A stretch of DNA of 64,000 nt from Lonicera japonica (GCA_021464415.1 CM038467.1:32047248-32111247); one strand, 5' to 3'. Shown: positions 46,228 to 58,873, counted from the stretch's first letter. Notes: generated by a model not told the origin, from the letters alone. Translations and numbers: made by a program.

Positions 46228-46447
46228 TGTATACATGTGCCAATAGCTTATATCACAGTAATAGTTTGAACCGACATAGAGATTGAGAGGGGAAGGTTAG
46301 GGGTTCGACTCATGCCAACCTCATAGTATACATGTTGCGAATAGTTTTATAGTACAATGATAGTGTTGATAGAGCACAATGATAATGCTAATTGACATAG
46401 AGATTGGGAGCGGGGGTCAAAGGTTCCATTCTCACCGATGTCAAATT
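46228..46447. repeat. Tandem ~121-bp SINE-like repeats downstream of DUF1645
   Basis: GACATAGAGATTG occurs at about 46273 and 46394, each followed by a B-box-like motif (AGGGGTTCGACTCATGCC and AAAGGTTCCATTCTCACC). The two units may be old tRNA-derived elements or a 3'-UTR repeat. Confidence 0.45.
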
Positions 46448-46448
46448 A

Positions 46449-47726
46449 TTATCTTGAAGAAACAGGGTTCAAAGCTCTAGCAAGACCGTTCATGGCTCCG
46501 TAGCTCTTTGAACTAAACCCTAAACACCCAAGCACACCTTGCCTGTAAGGCAAAAATGTCTTCTTCTTCATCTCCTCCGCCTGTGCCCTATTTGCCGTGT
46601 AATGCAACTCGTGAGGCGACAGAGCTACTCTCCTCTTCCCCAAGCCGTTCGCCGCCTTCTTCCGCCGCTGCTCTCCCCCTCCTTGCTTCGCTGCCGGAGC
46701 AATCTCCGGCGCCGGTGATGCTTTCTCTTTTGGAGCTACTGAATCGGACGATGACGTGGACGTTTTCTTATCCTTGATTGGGGAAAATGACAGAGATGAC
46801 CAGAACTTGTGACCTGTACTGTTTCGGCCTTCGCTCTTACTTCTGTAGAGAAACTCCTTCAGGAACACCCAACGCTTTGAGTTCCGGCCGACGGACGATG
46901 ACCGGGATGACGAAGCTGACGGAATCGCATCGCTCTCCACTGCCTCCTCACTCGGCTGAAGCTCCTGTTGCATAATTAATAATAATACAGTTATGCCAAG
47001 CTAAAATCAAACCGAATTGAAATGAAGCAGTAAACAAACAACACAGAACTAAAAATGCAGCAGTTAATAGATTATAGCCACCTCATTTACTTCTGTTGAT
47101 TTTCGTCCTTCATCAATATCTTCTACTTCAACTTCGTGCCATTGAAGCGGCGAGCTTCGCAACGGCGACATAGATCTAGTCCTCCTCCTTAGAGATCTAT
47201 CTCTCAACCTCAAATCTCTCCCTCTTACAATCTTATCACTCCCTTCGCCTGTCTCTATATAATCTTCGTCGTTGTTCTCGTCCAGATCCAGCAATGGAGC
47301 GAGCACCTGCGGCCGTTGGAGGTGCGACGAGAGCTTCATCGGACGGATCTGTCCGTTGAGGAAGAGCTCATCGGCGGAGCTCACAGGACCTTTGGCCTCG
47401 TACCTGGCCGAGAATTCGAACTCGAAGGAGTTGGACGAAGTGGACATTGTTGCCGCCTCCGTTTTGCTGGATTTGGAGCTTGAGCTGACGGTTGAATTAG
47501 ATAAAATGAAATGCATCGGGCTGGCTGGAGCGCTGTAGAAGAATCCGCCGGAGCCGCGGCCCGGGCTGGAAGGTGCGCTGACGTAAGGAGTGGAGCAAGC
47601 GCTGTCGATTTCGTCTGAGAAAACGTCGGAGTCGTTGAATGTGATATTTCCGCCATTTTTAGGGTTTCGAAGGTCTGGTTTAGTGGAAGTTTCGCCATTG
47701 TTGGTTGAAGTTTCGAGCTCTTCCAT
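46449..47726 (-). CDS. DUF1645 family protein
   Basis: Plant-specific family; its biochemical role is poorly defined, with members reported in stress and growth control, so no function is assigned. There are two exons, 47726-47082 (215 codons) and 46964-46449 (171 codons plus stop), joined in phase 0 across a 117-bp GT-AG intron, giving 386 aa. Features in order: acidic N-terminus with SACSTPYVSAPSSPGR (about 43-58); a conserved segment FEFEFSARYE then SADELFLNGQIRPMKLSS (about 100-132); an Arg-rich stretch RGRDLRLRDRSLRRRTRSMS (about 169-188); a Ser-rich linker; KRWVFLKEFLYRSKSEGR; and the C-terminal FLPYRQGVLGCLGFSSKSYG. No signal peptide or membrane segment is visible. GC content is clearly higher than the surroundings, and both exons are intact. 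Confidence 0.92.
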
Positions 47727-47826
47727 TTGTTCTGTTTTTAGAGAGAGAAAATGAGAGAGGTGTTTCTAGAGAGAGAAAATGCGAGGGAGGTGTGGGAAAA
47801 TAGGATTAAATCAGGGAGGGGGAAGT

Positions 47827-47833
47827 GTTTATA
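47827..47833 (-). promoter_or_regulatory. Probable TATA box of the DUF1645 gene
   Basis: TATAAAC in the context CCTATAAACACTT lies about 100 bp before the ATG. The putative leader between them has two near-copies of a GA/CT-rich motif (GAGAGAGAAAATG, 47739-47789). Confidence 0.45.
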
Positions 47834-47899
47834 GGTAGGGGGAGAGAGAAGAAAAGGGACATGAGTTTGTGTGATTATATCGTGAATGCCACCGGCCTT

Positions 47900-48569
47900 T
47901 CATCATCGCTGCTGGATATGATTAAGACAGTTTCTATTTCATCGTCACCGCCCAAATCTTTGCTCAATTATTTATTTTAGAGTAACGATCACCACGCACA
48001 TCTTTAATTGGTTACATTCGATTCTATTTATCCGAAAGGTATCCGTAAATACACCTTTAATTTATAATTTATAATTAATATATTTATTATTAAAAAATAA
48101 TTAAACTATTTTAATTAGCCACTTCATTTTTAACTCAATATATATATATTAGATTTTGAAAATAACAATTCCTCTACCTAATATTTACATTTAATAAACA
48201 CAATCTGATTAATATATAATTTTATTGAAATATTTTTTCTTTGAGTTGTAGAGGAGTTTTCATTTCATACTTGGATACTCTTTTGATGACATTTATTTTA
48301 GTATTATTGCAGCAACAATGTAAGATTTAATTTTCTCTAATAGAAGAGACTAAAGGCAGCCAGAAAGAAATAAACAAAGAAGTACTTTTTGAGTTTAGAA
48401 TTGGATTGGAAAAAAAATGATGAAGGGAAGAAAGATTTCTAATTAAGGCATCCTTGTTATTTTTGAATACTGTGTATATAAACTGGAAATTAAAAGTGCA
48501 TTACCATCACCCTAATTCGAAATATATTTAGCCAATTAGATTTGACAAAATTATATGTTATATGATAAC
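47900..48569. other. Spacer upstream of DUF1645, nothing recognised
   Basis: AT-rich with no open frame above 60 codons and no RNA gene or defined repeat. Confidence 0.4.
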
Positions 48570-49082
48570 ACCATAGGAATTGACACGAAATTATAAATTA
48601 ATGGATGAACCATTAACCCAGATTGTTATCGGGTTAACCCGTTTAATATGAAATGATAATAGGTTGTTTACGGGTTTACCCTTAATGAATTCGGGTCACC
48701 CGTTAGATCCTTCAATTATTAAAAAAAAATTAATAAAACTAATGTTTATTAAATAAACAAATGATTTGTACTTACTTTAATATGCGCAGATGTCTATTTC
48801 TACTTTTTAATAATTTTAGTTATTTGCCCATCTTATTCTATTGAAATATATATATATATATATATATATTATTTTTTAACTATGTTGTAAAAAAATTTAT
48901 CTCCTTAATGGATATTATCGGGTCATGTCGTGTTACACGATAACAAAACGAGTAATTTACGAATGCAAAAAAACTCACCTGATAGCTTCTTGGGCCATGT
49001 TCATGTGATGGTAAAATTTACACGAATTCGTTATAACTCGACACGAAATCGACACAAACTAACCCATTGATAGGTCTATAGC
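48570..49082. repeat. Dispersed repeat rich in ACCCGTT/ACACGA motifs
   Basis: Contains GGGTTAACCCGTTTAAT, GGTCATGTCGTGTTACACG and ACTCGACACGAAATCGACAC. This composition is shared with about 41896-42425 and partly with 10560-10720. An (AT)n run lies at 48847-48870. Element ends are uncertain. Confidence 0.4.
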
Positions 49083-50667
49083 CAATATATATTTATTTTC
49101 TACTGCATATTTTTCAAACTAGTGTTGAGTATTAAAGAAAATATATTGATTTAGTGTATATGCGTTGAGAATATGCATATTTATTTGTTGTATATGAATC
49201 GAATGAATAAGATAAAGTGGAACAAAGTAAAAATGTGACATTAGCGTCGCGTTTCATTTATGAGTGACAAGAAAATTTGTTATTTTAGTTCAACCCACTC
49301 CAACATATATACATGAGAGGTTATGTCGACCCATGAAATTTGTTCATTATGTGGATTCAATCCAATGGAAATAACTTATTATGTCAAGTAAAAAGTCGTA
49401 ATTTAATTTTTTTTATATTAGAAAATAACAAAAATATTAATATCTTGAATTTGTTTTCATTTTCATGTCTTTATTTTGAGTTATTTTGTCAGGAATTGAC
49501 CCTTTCTTTATCACATATTTTGGACACTTCAACAAAAGGATAACAAAATTTGGATAAAAAAGATCAGAGTATGAAAAAAGTAATTGACCATTTTGATGTG
49601 TGATTTTTGTTTGAAACAAATGAAAGTTTTTTAGTTGGGGAGGTTTACATTCAGTGTTAGAAGAAATTTCAAGTTTAAGATTGTGTTTTTTTCATTATTT
49701 GAATTTGAATGTTGAATTTAAAGACTGAAAATTGGTTATGAAGTTCGAAAATTGAATTTGAAAAATCTATTTGTTTTATTCCTGAATGTTATATCTAAAT
49801 ATGTGTTGTTTGTTTAAACATTTCACGTCTGAATACCGAATAAATGTAATTTAGACAAATTTGCCATTATTCACTTATTTTATAAAAATGACTATATTTA
49901 AAAGAATAAGGGTAAAAAAATATTTTACCTCTTTAAAATATAGAGATTTTAGACTTATGATGTGAGGATACGTCTTATTTTTAAATAGGCAAAATCAATG
50001 TTCCGATCTAAATTTTTAAATCAACCAAACAAAATTAAAACATCTTAAATCAACCATTCAAACTTAAAGGGTCGAAACAAACAACCCCTAAATTTTACTA
50101 AGAGCAGATTGGGATGAATTTAAATGGATATATTAATAATCTTTTTATTTAAAAAAAAGGAAAAAAAAATAACTCTATTACATCCATTTAACTTGTTTGG
50201 TTAGATTTTTAAAAAAGATTTTGGGTGTTTTTTTCAAAACCATGTTTGGTTCACCTATTTTAAAACCTTTAGTTAAGTAAAAAGAATTTTATTTTCCTTT
50301 TAGAATGTTTTTAACAAATGAATAAAAAATAAAGATTATATTTTTATAAAATTTTAAAATAGTGTACCGAATACAAATCTAATTGAAAAATAATTTTTAA
50401 AAAGTATAATTAAAAATAAATTTTAAATTAAATATTAAAAAAAAACAAAAAAAACACAACAACAACAACCACCTAATTTTTAGGATTTTAATGCGAAGTC
50501 AACCAAAAAAAGTTAACTATTACTGTCACATTGTCATTTATTGCATCATGTAGAGTATAAATTCATACACAATCTTCGATGAAAGCGTTGCCTACTTGAA
50601 TTTTCAAGCCTATATACTGTACTAGGGTCACTTGATGGAATTAGATGGATCAAAAGTCTTTATATAC

Positions 50668-50701
<34 letters not shown>

Positions 50702-50807
50702 TTATTAAATCAGGCTGTGTATGAACTAATTTTTACACATTTTGACTAATCTTCCTTTATAATTTACATTATATTCACTGATCGGCACAGAATGTCTTTG
50801 CAGTCGC
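49083..50807. other. AT-rich spacer, nothing recognised
   Basis: Degenerate MITE-like edges are possible (for example CAAACAACCCCTA near 50086), but no complete terminal-repeat structure or gene could be supported. Confidence 0.35.
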
Positions 50808-51141
50808 TGTGGCAGCTGCTATTTGCACTATATAAAACACTTGGTAGTTTTTTTTTTTTCTTAATTTGTTTGATAACGAGTGAATAAGGCATGTTACTCG
50901 TCCAATAACGAGTGAGTAAGTGCATGTTACTCGTCTAATAACAAGTGAGTATTTGCCTACAAATTTGCCCGATAACAAGCAAGTATATATACATACTTGC
51001 CGGATGACAAGCGAGTAAGGCATTTTCAAATTTTTACTCGCTTGTCATTGGGCGAATAACATGTACTTACTCACTTATCATCGGGTGAATGAAGAGTAAA
51101 GTAAAACTACGTAAATTTTTTTGTGCAAATAGCAGCCACCT
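50808..51141. mobile_element. MITE-like element with internal ACGAGTGAGTAA repeats
   Basis: The outer inverted pair is CAGCTGCTATTTGCAC on the left and GTGCAAATAGCAGCC on the right. The interior is built from direct and inverted copies of a 30-40 bp unit around GATAACGAGTGAGTAA, some pairing with TTACTCGCTTGTCATTGGGC-type sequence. A minus-strand open frame through the repeats reads as YSLVIRRVTC-like periodic peptide and is an artefact of the unit. Confidence 0.6.
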
Positions 51142-51310
51142 TATATATATGTATATACATTATGGATAATGTTAACATGTTAAATATGTTATAAATGAAA
51201 AGAATTAGGTCTTGAATGAATTAATGTAGTATTAAATGCATGTTAGGCTTTTGTTCTTTTTAAATATTAGATACTTATTATGTGCCCACGTTAATATTTC
51301 CTATATATTA

Positions 51311-51655
51311 CTCCCTCTGTCCCACAAAGATAGTCCCATTTTTTTTCACACAGATTAAGAAACTTCATTTAATGTAATTGAAACTATAATTTTTTTTCAC
51401 AATTTTCCTATTATACCCTCATTTACTTTCTTTCTATAATGAATACGGAGTACATTGGATTGAAATCACATGCCCCAAGAAAATGTGAGAAATTTTGGAG
51501 TTGATTACTCTTTTGGAGTTGATAACAATGTAATTAAATAAGGGTATATTAGGAAAAATAAAATTGTAGTGCATTCTTTAAAAAGCAAATGGCCAGTCTA
51601 TAATTTGGGACGGATAAAAATGGAAAATGAGTTTATATTTGTGGGACGGAGGGAG
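51311..51655. mobile_element. Stowaway MITE
   Basis: 345 bp bounded by CTCCCTCTGTCCCACAAA and the reverse complement of CTCCCTCCGTCCCACAAA (one mismatch in 18), with TA on both sides (51309-51310 and 51656-51657). Canonical Tc1/mariner-derived Stowaway structure, non-coding. Confidence 0.93.
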
Positions 51656-52211
51656 TATTATGGTATAATTCTCTTTAACATTGTTAATTTTTTTTTTAAC
51701 ATGCGTAAGAGCATTCATAATAATTAAAGTAATCAAGATAAGTAGGATAAATTTACAATAGTGTGAGATACATTTTATATTTGTGTTCGGGAGGAAAACG
51801 AATGACAAAAATGCGTGGAAGTTTTAAAAGCATTCACGTAATTAGCGGAAAAGTTTCAAATGTATTTGTGTAATTCGTGAGCGAATTTTTCTTTATTAGT
51901 CTCACACTTTTTTTTTTATCACGATTAACAACAATGACAAAATATTTATCATATTACATTTCTAACGTACTATTATTTCTATATTACAGTACCACTATAT
52001 TAATACTCAAGTAATATGGATACTTTAACATGTATTTCATTGTCACATATTAACATATACTTATTATATATGATAGTATTATTGTCAAATCAATTATATT
52101 TATTGTTAAAGTAATATATAACTTTAAAAATATTTAGTATATCTTATCAAAGTAGTATTATACTATGGTAAAAAAATAATTACTTTGATAATATATATAT
52201 ATATATATATA
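51656..52211. other. AT-rich spacer, nothing recognised
   Basis: Extremely AT-rich, ending in an (AT)n run (about 52190-52210) that is the landing site of the adjacent Helitron. Confidence 0.4.
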
Positions 52212-53298
52212 CTAAGTATTGCCCGTGCCATCCGGCACGGTGAAATAAAAAAATATTAAATACAAATAAAGAGACCCCTAGGTATTGCCCGTGCCGAACG
52301 GGTTGACAGTGTAAAAAAAATTAACAGTTAGATTAACCAAAAAATACATAATACCTAAATAGTGTGCAATCCAAAACATATATTAAGAAAACTATATACA
52401 CAACCTATATAACTATAAAGCGCGGGGGTGGGGGGAGGATATATTTGACCCGACCAGATTGAGGTGATTTTTAATTGAAAAACTCGAAGTGCCTCCGTTT
52501 ATGATATGCTTAAATTTGAACCCGTTTTACTAATTCATTAAGGTTGGGATGGGTTAATAATCATTCACTAATATATACAAAAATTAACATCCCATTATGG
52601 TTACAATGATGTTATAAATTTATAAAATTTTAATTATAAATAGATTGCACCATTAGTAGTAACCATGGTTTACAAAAGTAATATATATTTTTTTAAATAA
52701 AAGAAAATAAACTATTTAAGTTTGTAAAAGATTAAATAAAAACAAATATCTTTTTTATATTCTTAAACTAAAGGAAGAATTAGATTTGAATGTAAGTATA
52801 TGAAGAAAAAATATGTTTAAAGAGAGAAAAGTGGGTTACAATAGGTATGGATTAATAAATTTTAAATATGAATATTTTAATAAATTTTAGTTTTTATATT
52901 TAAAGTTAATGTTTTTTAATTTTTTCAAAAGGTATGGATTAATAAATTTTAAATATGAATATTTTAATAATTTTTAGTTTTTGTATTTAAAGTTAATGTT
53001 TTTTTATTTTTTTTAAAAATGAATAAGAGAGAAAAGTGGGGAGAAAGTAGATTGGTAGAATATAAGAAAGACAAAAAAATGTTGAATTTTTTGATTTGAT
53101 ATCTTAAAAGTACATCTAATGGTTCAAATTTGTTGTGTTGTTTGTAAATAAATATTGGCCATTAATATAGTGATGTGATGTTCTTAGGAAAACTATTCAC
53201 ATCCAAAGGCTAACAATTTATGTGTATTTTTTAAAACAAATCTAAGCCATTAATTAAATAATTTGGTGATGTGACCTTTCCTTTCCTTATAATATAGA
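52212..53298 (-). mobile_element. Non-autonomous Helitron with two 3' termini
   Basis: On the minus strand the element begins TCTATATTATAAGGAAAGG at 53298, preceded by A. It ends with a CCGTGCC-GGAT-GGCACGG hairpin followed by GCAATACTTAG, with T after it at 52211. A second terminus, CCCGTTCGGCACGGGCAATACCTAG, lies about 60 bp inside (52274-52300). Insertion between A and T, the TC start and the hairpin near a CTAG-like end fit Helitrons; the outer end has one substitution. A 77-bp tandem repeat is inside (about 52845-53000). No Rep/helicase coding. Confidence 0.68.
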
Positions 53299-56268
53299 TA
53301 TATAGCCATTATATATATAATAGAATTTGGTTTAGTGTTTATAGCATCTCCAATAAATTTTTTTAAAGAACTAATTTACAAAACTTCAGTAGTCGGATTA
53401 CTTTGTTTTGCTTCAAGAGACTCTTCAAAATTATTTTATAAATTAATGATCAACTTTTGACACTTCAAATATGACGAGTGAAATTTGCTCTTTAATATGT
53501 TGAAAAATATGAAAAAGAATATTATATAGAGATATTTAAGAGTATACATCTTCTCTATCTACGTAGTAAAAACAAAAATCTTTAAATTGCCACAAAAGTC
53601 TATGTGGTACAATTTTAAAGCAAAATTGATTACTCCTCTTAGGATGTATGATATTTATTTTCAAATAAATAAAACTTAATTTTATGATTGTAAGTAAATA
53701 CAAAAAATAATAGTTATCTCACTTATATTTTCAAAGTAAATTGTCATTTTTATCTAATGATAGCTTATTTACATGGATTATATAAAGATCGACTCGTTGC
53801 TATCCCATAAATAACAATTTGTAGTTATTTTTTGCATAAGGGATTTTCTTAATGTATCCCAAGGAACTTCATATTACAATATTGACATTACCAATATAGG
53901 ATATTTTGAGTTGTTATAATCTCCCTCAATTAAATCCTTAATGTTTTTATCAGATTGGGGTTACATACAAATAATCTCGACTCTTAGTAGCCACATTAAC
54001 CACTAGGATTATCAATCCCCTAGAATGGCTTGCCTAAGTTGTAAATTAAAGTAATAATCTACACACATATAATATACCAATGATTTTTTCATTACACTAT
54101 GGATACAAGATATTTTGGATTGTTATAAACAATGCATTTTTTTGAGAAGATGAAAAGTAAGTTCAAGGATATGGTGAGATCTTCATTTTTTTTTTCAATG
54201 AAAAAAATTTCTTTAGATGGTAGTAAAGAAAAAATTTATATCAAAAATTAAGGAGGTTGGATGGCATCTGCTCATAAAAATAAACATGATATAAAGATGA
54301 TCATGATCTCACCACATCTCTTAATTTATTTTTTAACTTTTTAAAATAGAAAATTAATTTTATTATTATTTTTGTCGTATTTTTAAAGGAACCTTAGTAT
54401 TAAAAATAGAAAGAATAACATTTTTGTAAGAAAATCTTCGCAGTATTTACAAATGTATTAAAGTTATTTATCATAAAAAATTATCATAATATATATTACA
54501 CACATTTTAATGTGCAAGAGATTTTAGTATTAAATTAATAAATAATTATATACATAATGGTAATTAGCATAAAAAGAATTGAAAAGGTGAACATAGAGAG
54601 AAGCATGGATCGAGTTGGGAAATTGGAAAAGTTCAATGGACCACCACACAACTTAGAGCACCGCACGTTCCCATAAATACCCAAAAATCTTTTGCTCCTA
54701 TGTGGTGCCACCCCACCATTCTTCCCTTGCACCCTTGCTTATCTAAAGTTTTCAACCTGATACAATTTTGGTAGGGAGGTATTCTTTTTAATAAGGTGGT
54801 TATTGATTTCTAAAATATTACACATCTTAGGTTAAGTTTGAATTTATGTAAAATAAGATCTAGTTGACTCAAATAAAATATTATGTTATATTCTTTTAAA
54901 TATTGTTATAGTGTCATATAATTATAGTAAGTCGACTTGCTTCAATATAAGTGATGTGAGTTCGAGTTTAAGTATACAAACAACTGAGACTAATACAAGT
55001 TTTTTAATGTAAAACCTGTGTTGCATAGAGTGTGATTAGGGTTGAACTTTATTTTAGGCGTATTTTATTTGAGTTTGGCCAAACTTGATTCATAGTTATC
55101 TTTACTTTAATTTTACATGTTGTTAGATTATGTATGTATACAAAATTTTCATTCGGTTAAAAATTTGCATAATTAAAAAGTTAATACACAAAATATATTT
55201 GATTGGTCAAAACTAAAACTTACTAGAAACTAGTTGAAATTATTTAACAACTAAGTAGTTTAATAACTGACACATCACATTCTGTAAGTAATAAAGTGAA
55301 ATTTTTATACTTTTGTATGCGTGAGATAATTGTCAAAAGAGATCTGGACTATACTCCAGTGATTAAGAGTGTGATAATTTACATTGTGTATCAAAGTTTA
55401 TTTCCCATCTCATGTTTTCTTTATCAAGAATTACCAAAATCTATCATCGCTTGGATACGAAAAGGGTGGGGCTATTGACACATCTCAAATCTCTCTGTAA
55501 CACTCTCACATTGACTTGTGCAATAAAGGCCTACATTGACTCGTGCAATAAAGGCGAGTATATACGAATTGACTCGATATAATATGATTAAATATGTGTA
55601 TATTAGTCGATGCAATAGAACTAAGTCAATATATTTTTTTTTATTTTCAACAATAATTTAATTATATTTTACGAAGTAAATGATCACTTATTGAACCAAC
55701 ACTGAATTAATGTTAGATAACTTTAAAGTGAGTCAGTAGCTCTATCCTAAAAAAAATAAGAAGATAATTGTAAAAATAAATAAATGTAGAATTGGAAATA
55801 GGTACACCTTGACAATACAGATATAAATCTCCTCCATAGGATTCTGACTTTTGTGCATCTACTACGAAGTTATGGTCAGTATTTTTTTAATACAATTATT
55901 ATTCATTAATTGTACGATAATCTGTCAAATGATTAATTAATTGACTATCTCTGAATTAAATTACTCGGGATAAAGATAGCATCCTAAAAATAACTATGTA
56001 TGAATTAAGTAATCTGTACACATTTACAGAGTATTAATTAACCAGGATAAAGATAGCATCCTAAAAATAACTATGTACGAATTAAAGTAATCTGTACACA
56101 TTTACAGAATGCAGTGCCTCTTTTCAGTTTCACAGTATCCAAGAAAAGAGAATAATGGTAACTAGATTAACTTGCAGAGACAGAAACGAAGGTGACCAAT
56201 TATAATGTGCCACGTGTTGCATGTAATGGGTATCTTTTTATTAATGATTCTTAATTAGAAAATGTTAA
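53299..56268. other. AT-rich spacer with one long-TIR MITE relative
   Basis: Positions 54125-54395 resemble the long-TIR MITE family (GATGAAAAGTAAGTTCAAGG at the left, CACATCTCTTAATTTATTTT and TATTTTTAAAGGAACCTTA at the right). A near-perfect repeat containing AGGATAAAGATAGCATCCTA occurs near 55966 and 56043. No gene was recognised. Confidence 0.4.
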
Positions 56269-56797
56269 GGTGTGTTTGATTGGGAGTATTTTTCATGGAA
56301 AATACTCATTTTTCACTTGATTTAATAACTTAAGGTGTTCGATTGACTTTTTTTTTAGAAAAAATATTTTTCAATTTTTGCTCACACACTTACATTTTCC
56401 TTGTAAACAAGGAAAATATTTTCTTTGGGGGGGCTAGTTTTTATTTTCCAGGCAATTGCACGGTTTTTGAGACAACATTTTACTCATTTTCTACACTAAA
56501 AATGTTATAACTTAAACTACAAAGTTCAAAATTTAATAAAAATTTTATATTTAAAATCTACTCATCAAGATCAATTAAACAAGATCCATCATGACTATAA
56601 AATTATGTAAAAAAAAATACCCATAATTTTTTCTACATTAAAAATGCCACAATACAACCAATATTTTCCGAGTAGAAAATTAAGGCAATCAAACACATTT
56701 AATTACATTTTCCATGCAACTCAATTCTAGGCAATTCAATTACCTGGAACTTATTTTCTTTCCATGTAAATTTCATGCTTGCAATCAAACGCACCCT
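56269..56797. mobile_element. Tourist-like (PIF/Harbinger) MITE copy 2
   Basis: Begins GGTGTGTTTGATTGGG and ends TTGCAATCAAACGCACCC, with TAA at 56266-56268 and 56798-56800. Colinear with 24690-25214 over its full length. Confidence 0.72.
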
Positions 56798-56895
56798 TAA
56801 TGTGTGAAGCAAATAAACACATATCACAAATGAAAATTAATAACTTCATATATATATATATATATACAATGTATTTCAAGTAAAGACTTTAATTT

Positions 56896-57345
56896 AAGAT
56901 CTTTATTTACGGATCAGACTATCTGACACATTTTTCAATGGAATTTTTTGATGAAATTTGGTGGAGATGTTTTTCATCATGTGTAGAACATCTCCACCAA
57001 ATTTCATCAAAAAATTCAACCGGAACGTGGGTTAATTACATGATTGAAAAATATTAGTCCAGCATTGAAGCAGGTGATAAAACCATTGGTTTTGCTTGAT
57101 TGAACTCATGGTAATTCCCAAGGGTAATGGAGACTCTGGTGAGGTTTGGTAAGCGAGAGAAAGTTCTGATATTATCTAGATCAATATTTTTCAATCATGT
57201 AGTTAACTTACTTTCTGGTTGAATTTTTTGATGAAATTTGATGGAGATGTTCTACACATGATGAAAAACATCCCTACCAAATTTCATCAAAAAATTCCAT
57301 CGGAAAGCTTGTCAAATGGCCCGGTCTATAAATAAGGACCTTAAA
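56896..57345. mobile_element. Nested fold-back element with two perfect/near-perfect hairpins
   Basis: 56941-56971 pairs perfectly with 56987-57017 (31-bp stem, 15-nt loop). A second hairpin, 57221-57251 with 57267-57297, has three mismatches, and its loop is the exact reverse complement of the first loop, so the two are inverted copies. Outer sequences TTAAGATCTTTATTTACGG and, on the other strand, TTAAGGTCCTTATTTATAG act as termini. It is non-coding. Confidence 0.8.
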
Positions 57346-57399
57346 ATCCTTTCTTAAAATTTTTCCTATAAATATATATTAAGTATATAGAGGCAGGTT

Positions 57400-57775
57400 A
57401 TAAAGAAAGGATTTTTTATTTAATAAAAAAAAGAGATTACCATTTAAAGGAATAATTTGATGATTTTTTTATAAGATTTTGTAGAGATGTTTTATATTAT
57501 GAGTAAATCACTTCTATCAAATTTCATAAAAAAATTCAATCTAAAAGTGGGTGACATGATCATAAAAAATTTTAGCAGGCGAAAATGTACATATAAATCA
57601 AATTTTCAAAACACCTACTTTTAGGTTGATTTTTTTTTATAAATTTTTGTAGGGGTGATCTACTTGCTATATAGCTTATCTCTATAATTTTTTATAAAAA
57701 AATTAATCAATTTACCACTCTAAATGGTCATTCCTTCTTTTTATTAAAGTGAGGGAATCCCTATTTATATCATAA
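57400..57775. mobile_element. Diverged second fold-back element of the same kind
   Basis: The ends are like GGATTTTTTATTTAATAAAA and, inverted, GGATTCCCTCACTTTAATAA. Inside are two decayed hairpins built on TTTTTTATAARATTTTGTAG-like arms, arranged as in 56896-57345. Confidence 0.5.
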
Positions 57776-58862
57776 CTTTAAGGCATGATTTAGTTCAAGA
57801 AATGGAAATCAATTGCCTTGTCTTTCCAATGGAGGTGGGAAATTAAAGTTTTTATTAGGTTTTCTTTCATGCGTTTAGTAAAGTATGAAAAATATTCAGG
57901 AAATACTATTTGATTTTCCTTTCGATATTTGGTTGGTACAGAAAAAGCAAGCAAAAATATATCAATATTTCAATAATACCTTTGTATTTTAAAATAAAAA
58001 CATCATATCATAAAGATTCAATGGTTAAATTTGACAATAACATATTTAGGTAAGGGTATTGTGGAATGATTTTCCCCCTACTTCTCCTCTGACAGGAAAG
58101 TATTTCTGAAGTTTGTACTTACCAAACAAAAAAAGTAATGACTTTCCTTTCCTGAATTATCAAATTCACGGACAAGAAGAAGCATAAGTATATAATCAGC
58201 ATTTATGTATAGATTGGCAAAAAATTATATGTAGATCTTAGGTTTAGTGGACCAACTTTAATAACTAATGTAATAATATGATTCACTGTGTTTTTAGAGC
58301 ATGTAGAATGAATAGTATAAATAGGATAAATATATATATATAACAAAAACATATTTAATATGTAATATATGTACAATAAACCATTATTCTACAGTATATG
58401 TATATAGTAAAGTTAAGTTAACTTAAGTTTCATATCATACACTAATATATTAAATGGAAGGAATAAAATGCTAATATGTTAAGTGCGAGATGGTTTTTCT
58501 CTCGTCCTTTTTCTATCAACATTCTCTCCTCTACATTTTCTCTACACACTTTCTTAAAATGGTAATATTAACATGTGGATTAACAGAACATGTGTTTAAC
58601 ATGCAAATAGAAAGAATGAAATCCCAATGTATTAAATAAGATACAAATTCTTATACATGAATTTTATTATTTCTATTTATAATATGGTTAACATGTACCT
58701 TTAATTAAAGTATATACTAAATTTTCTCTCTTGAAATACCACACAACATCCATTTTTATACTCCGTATCTGTTTCTTATTATACCATGATCACATTTCAC
58801 TACTCATGTAATTAGAATAAATATACCCTACTTATCATACTTAAATATATCATTGTGAATGC
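57776..58862. other. AT-rich spacer, nothing recognised
   Basis: No coding signal, RNA gene or complete terminal-repeat element was found. Confidence 0.4.
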
Positions 58863-58873
58863 TCTTATAATGT

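Noticed and set aside
46556..46777. Plus-strand open frames at 46556-46975 and 47272-47538
   Set aside because: They are antisense shadows of the GC-rich DUF1645 exons.
50775..51029. Minus-strand frame encoding a periodic YSLVIRRVTC-like peptide
   Set aside because: The periodicity comes from the non-coding repeat unit of the element at 50808-51141; it has no homologue I recognise and no promoter.
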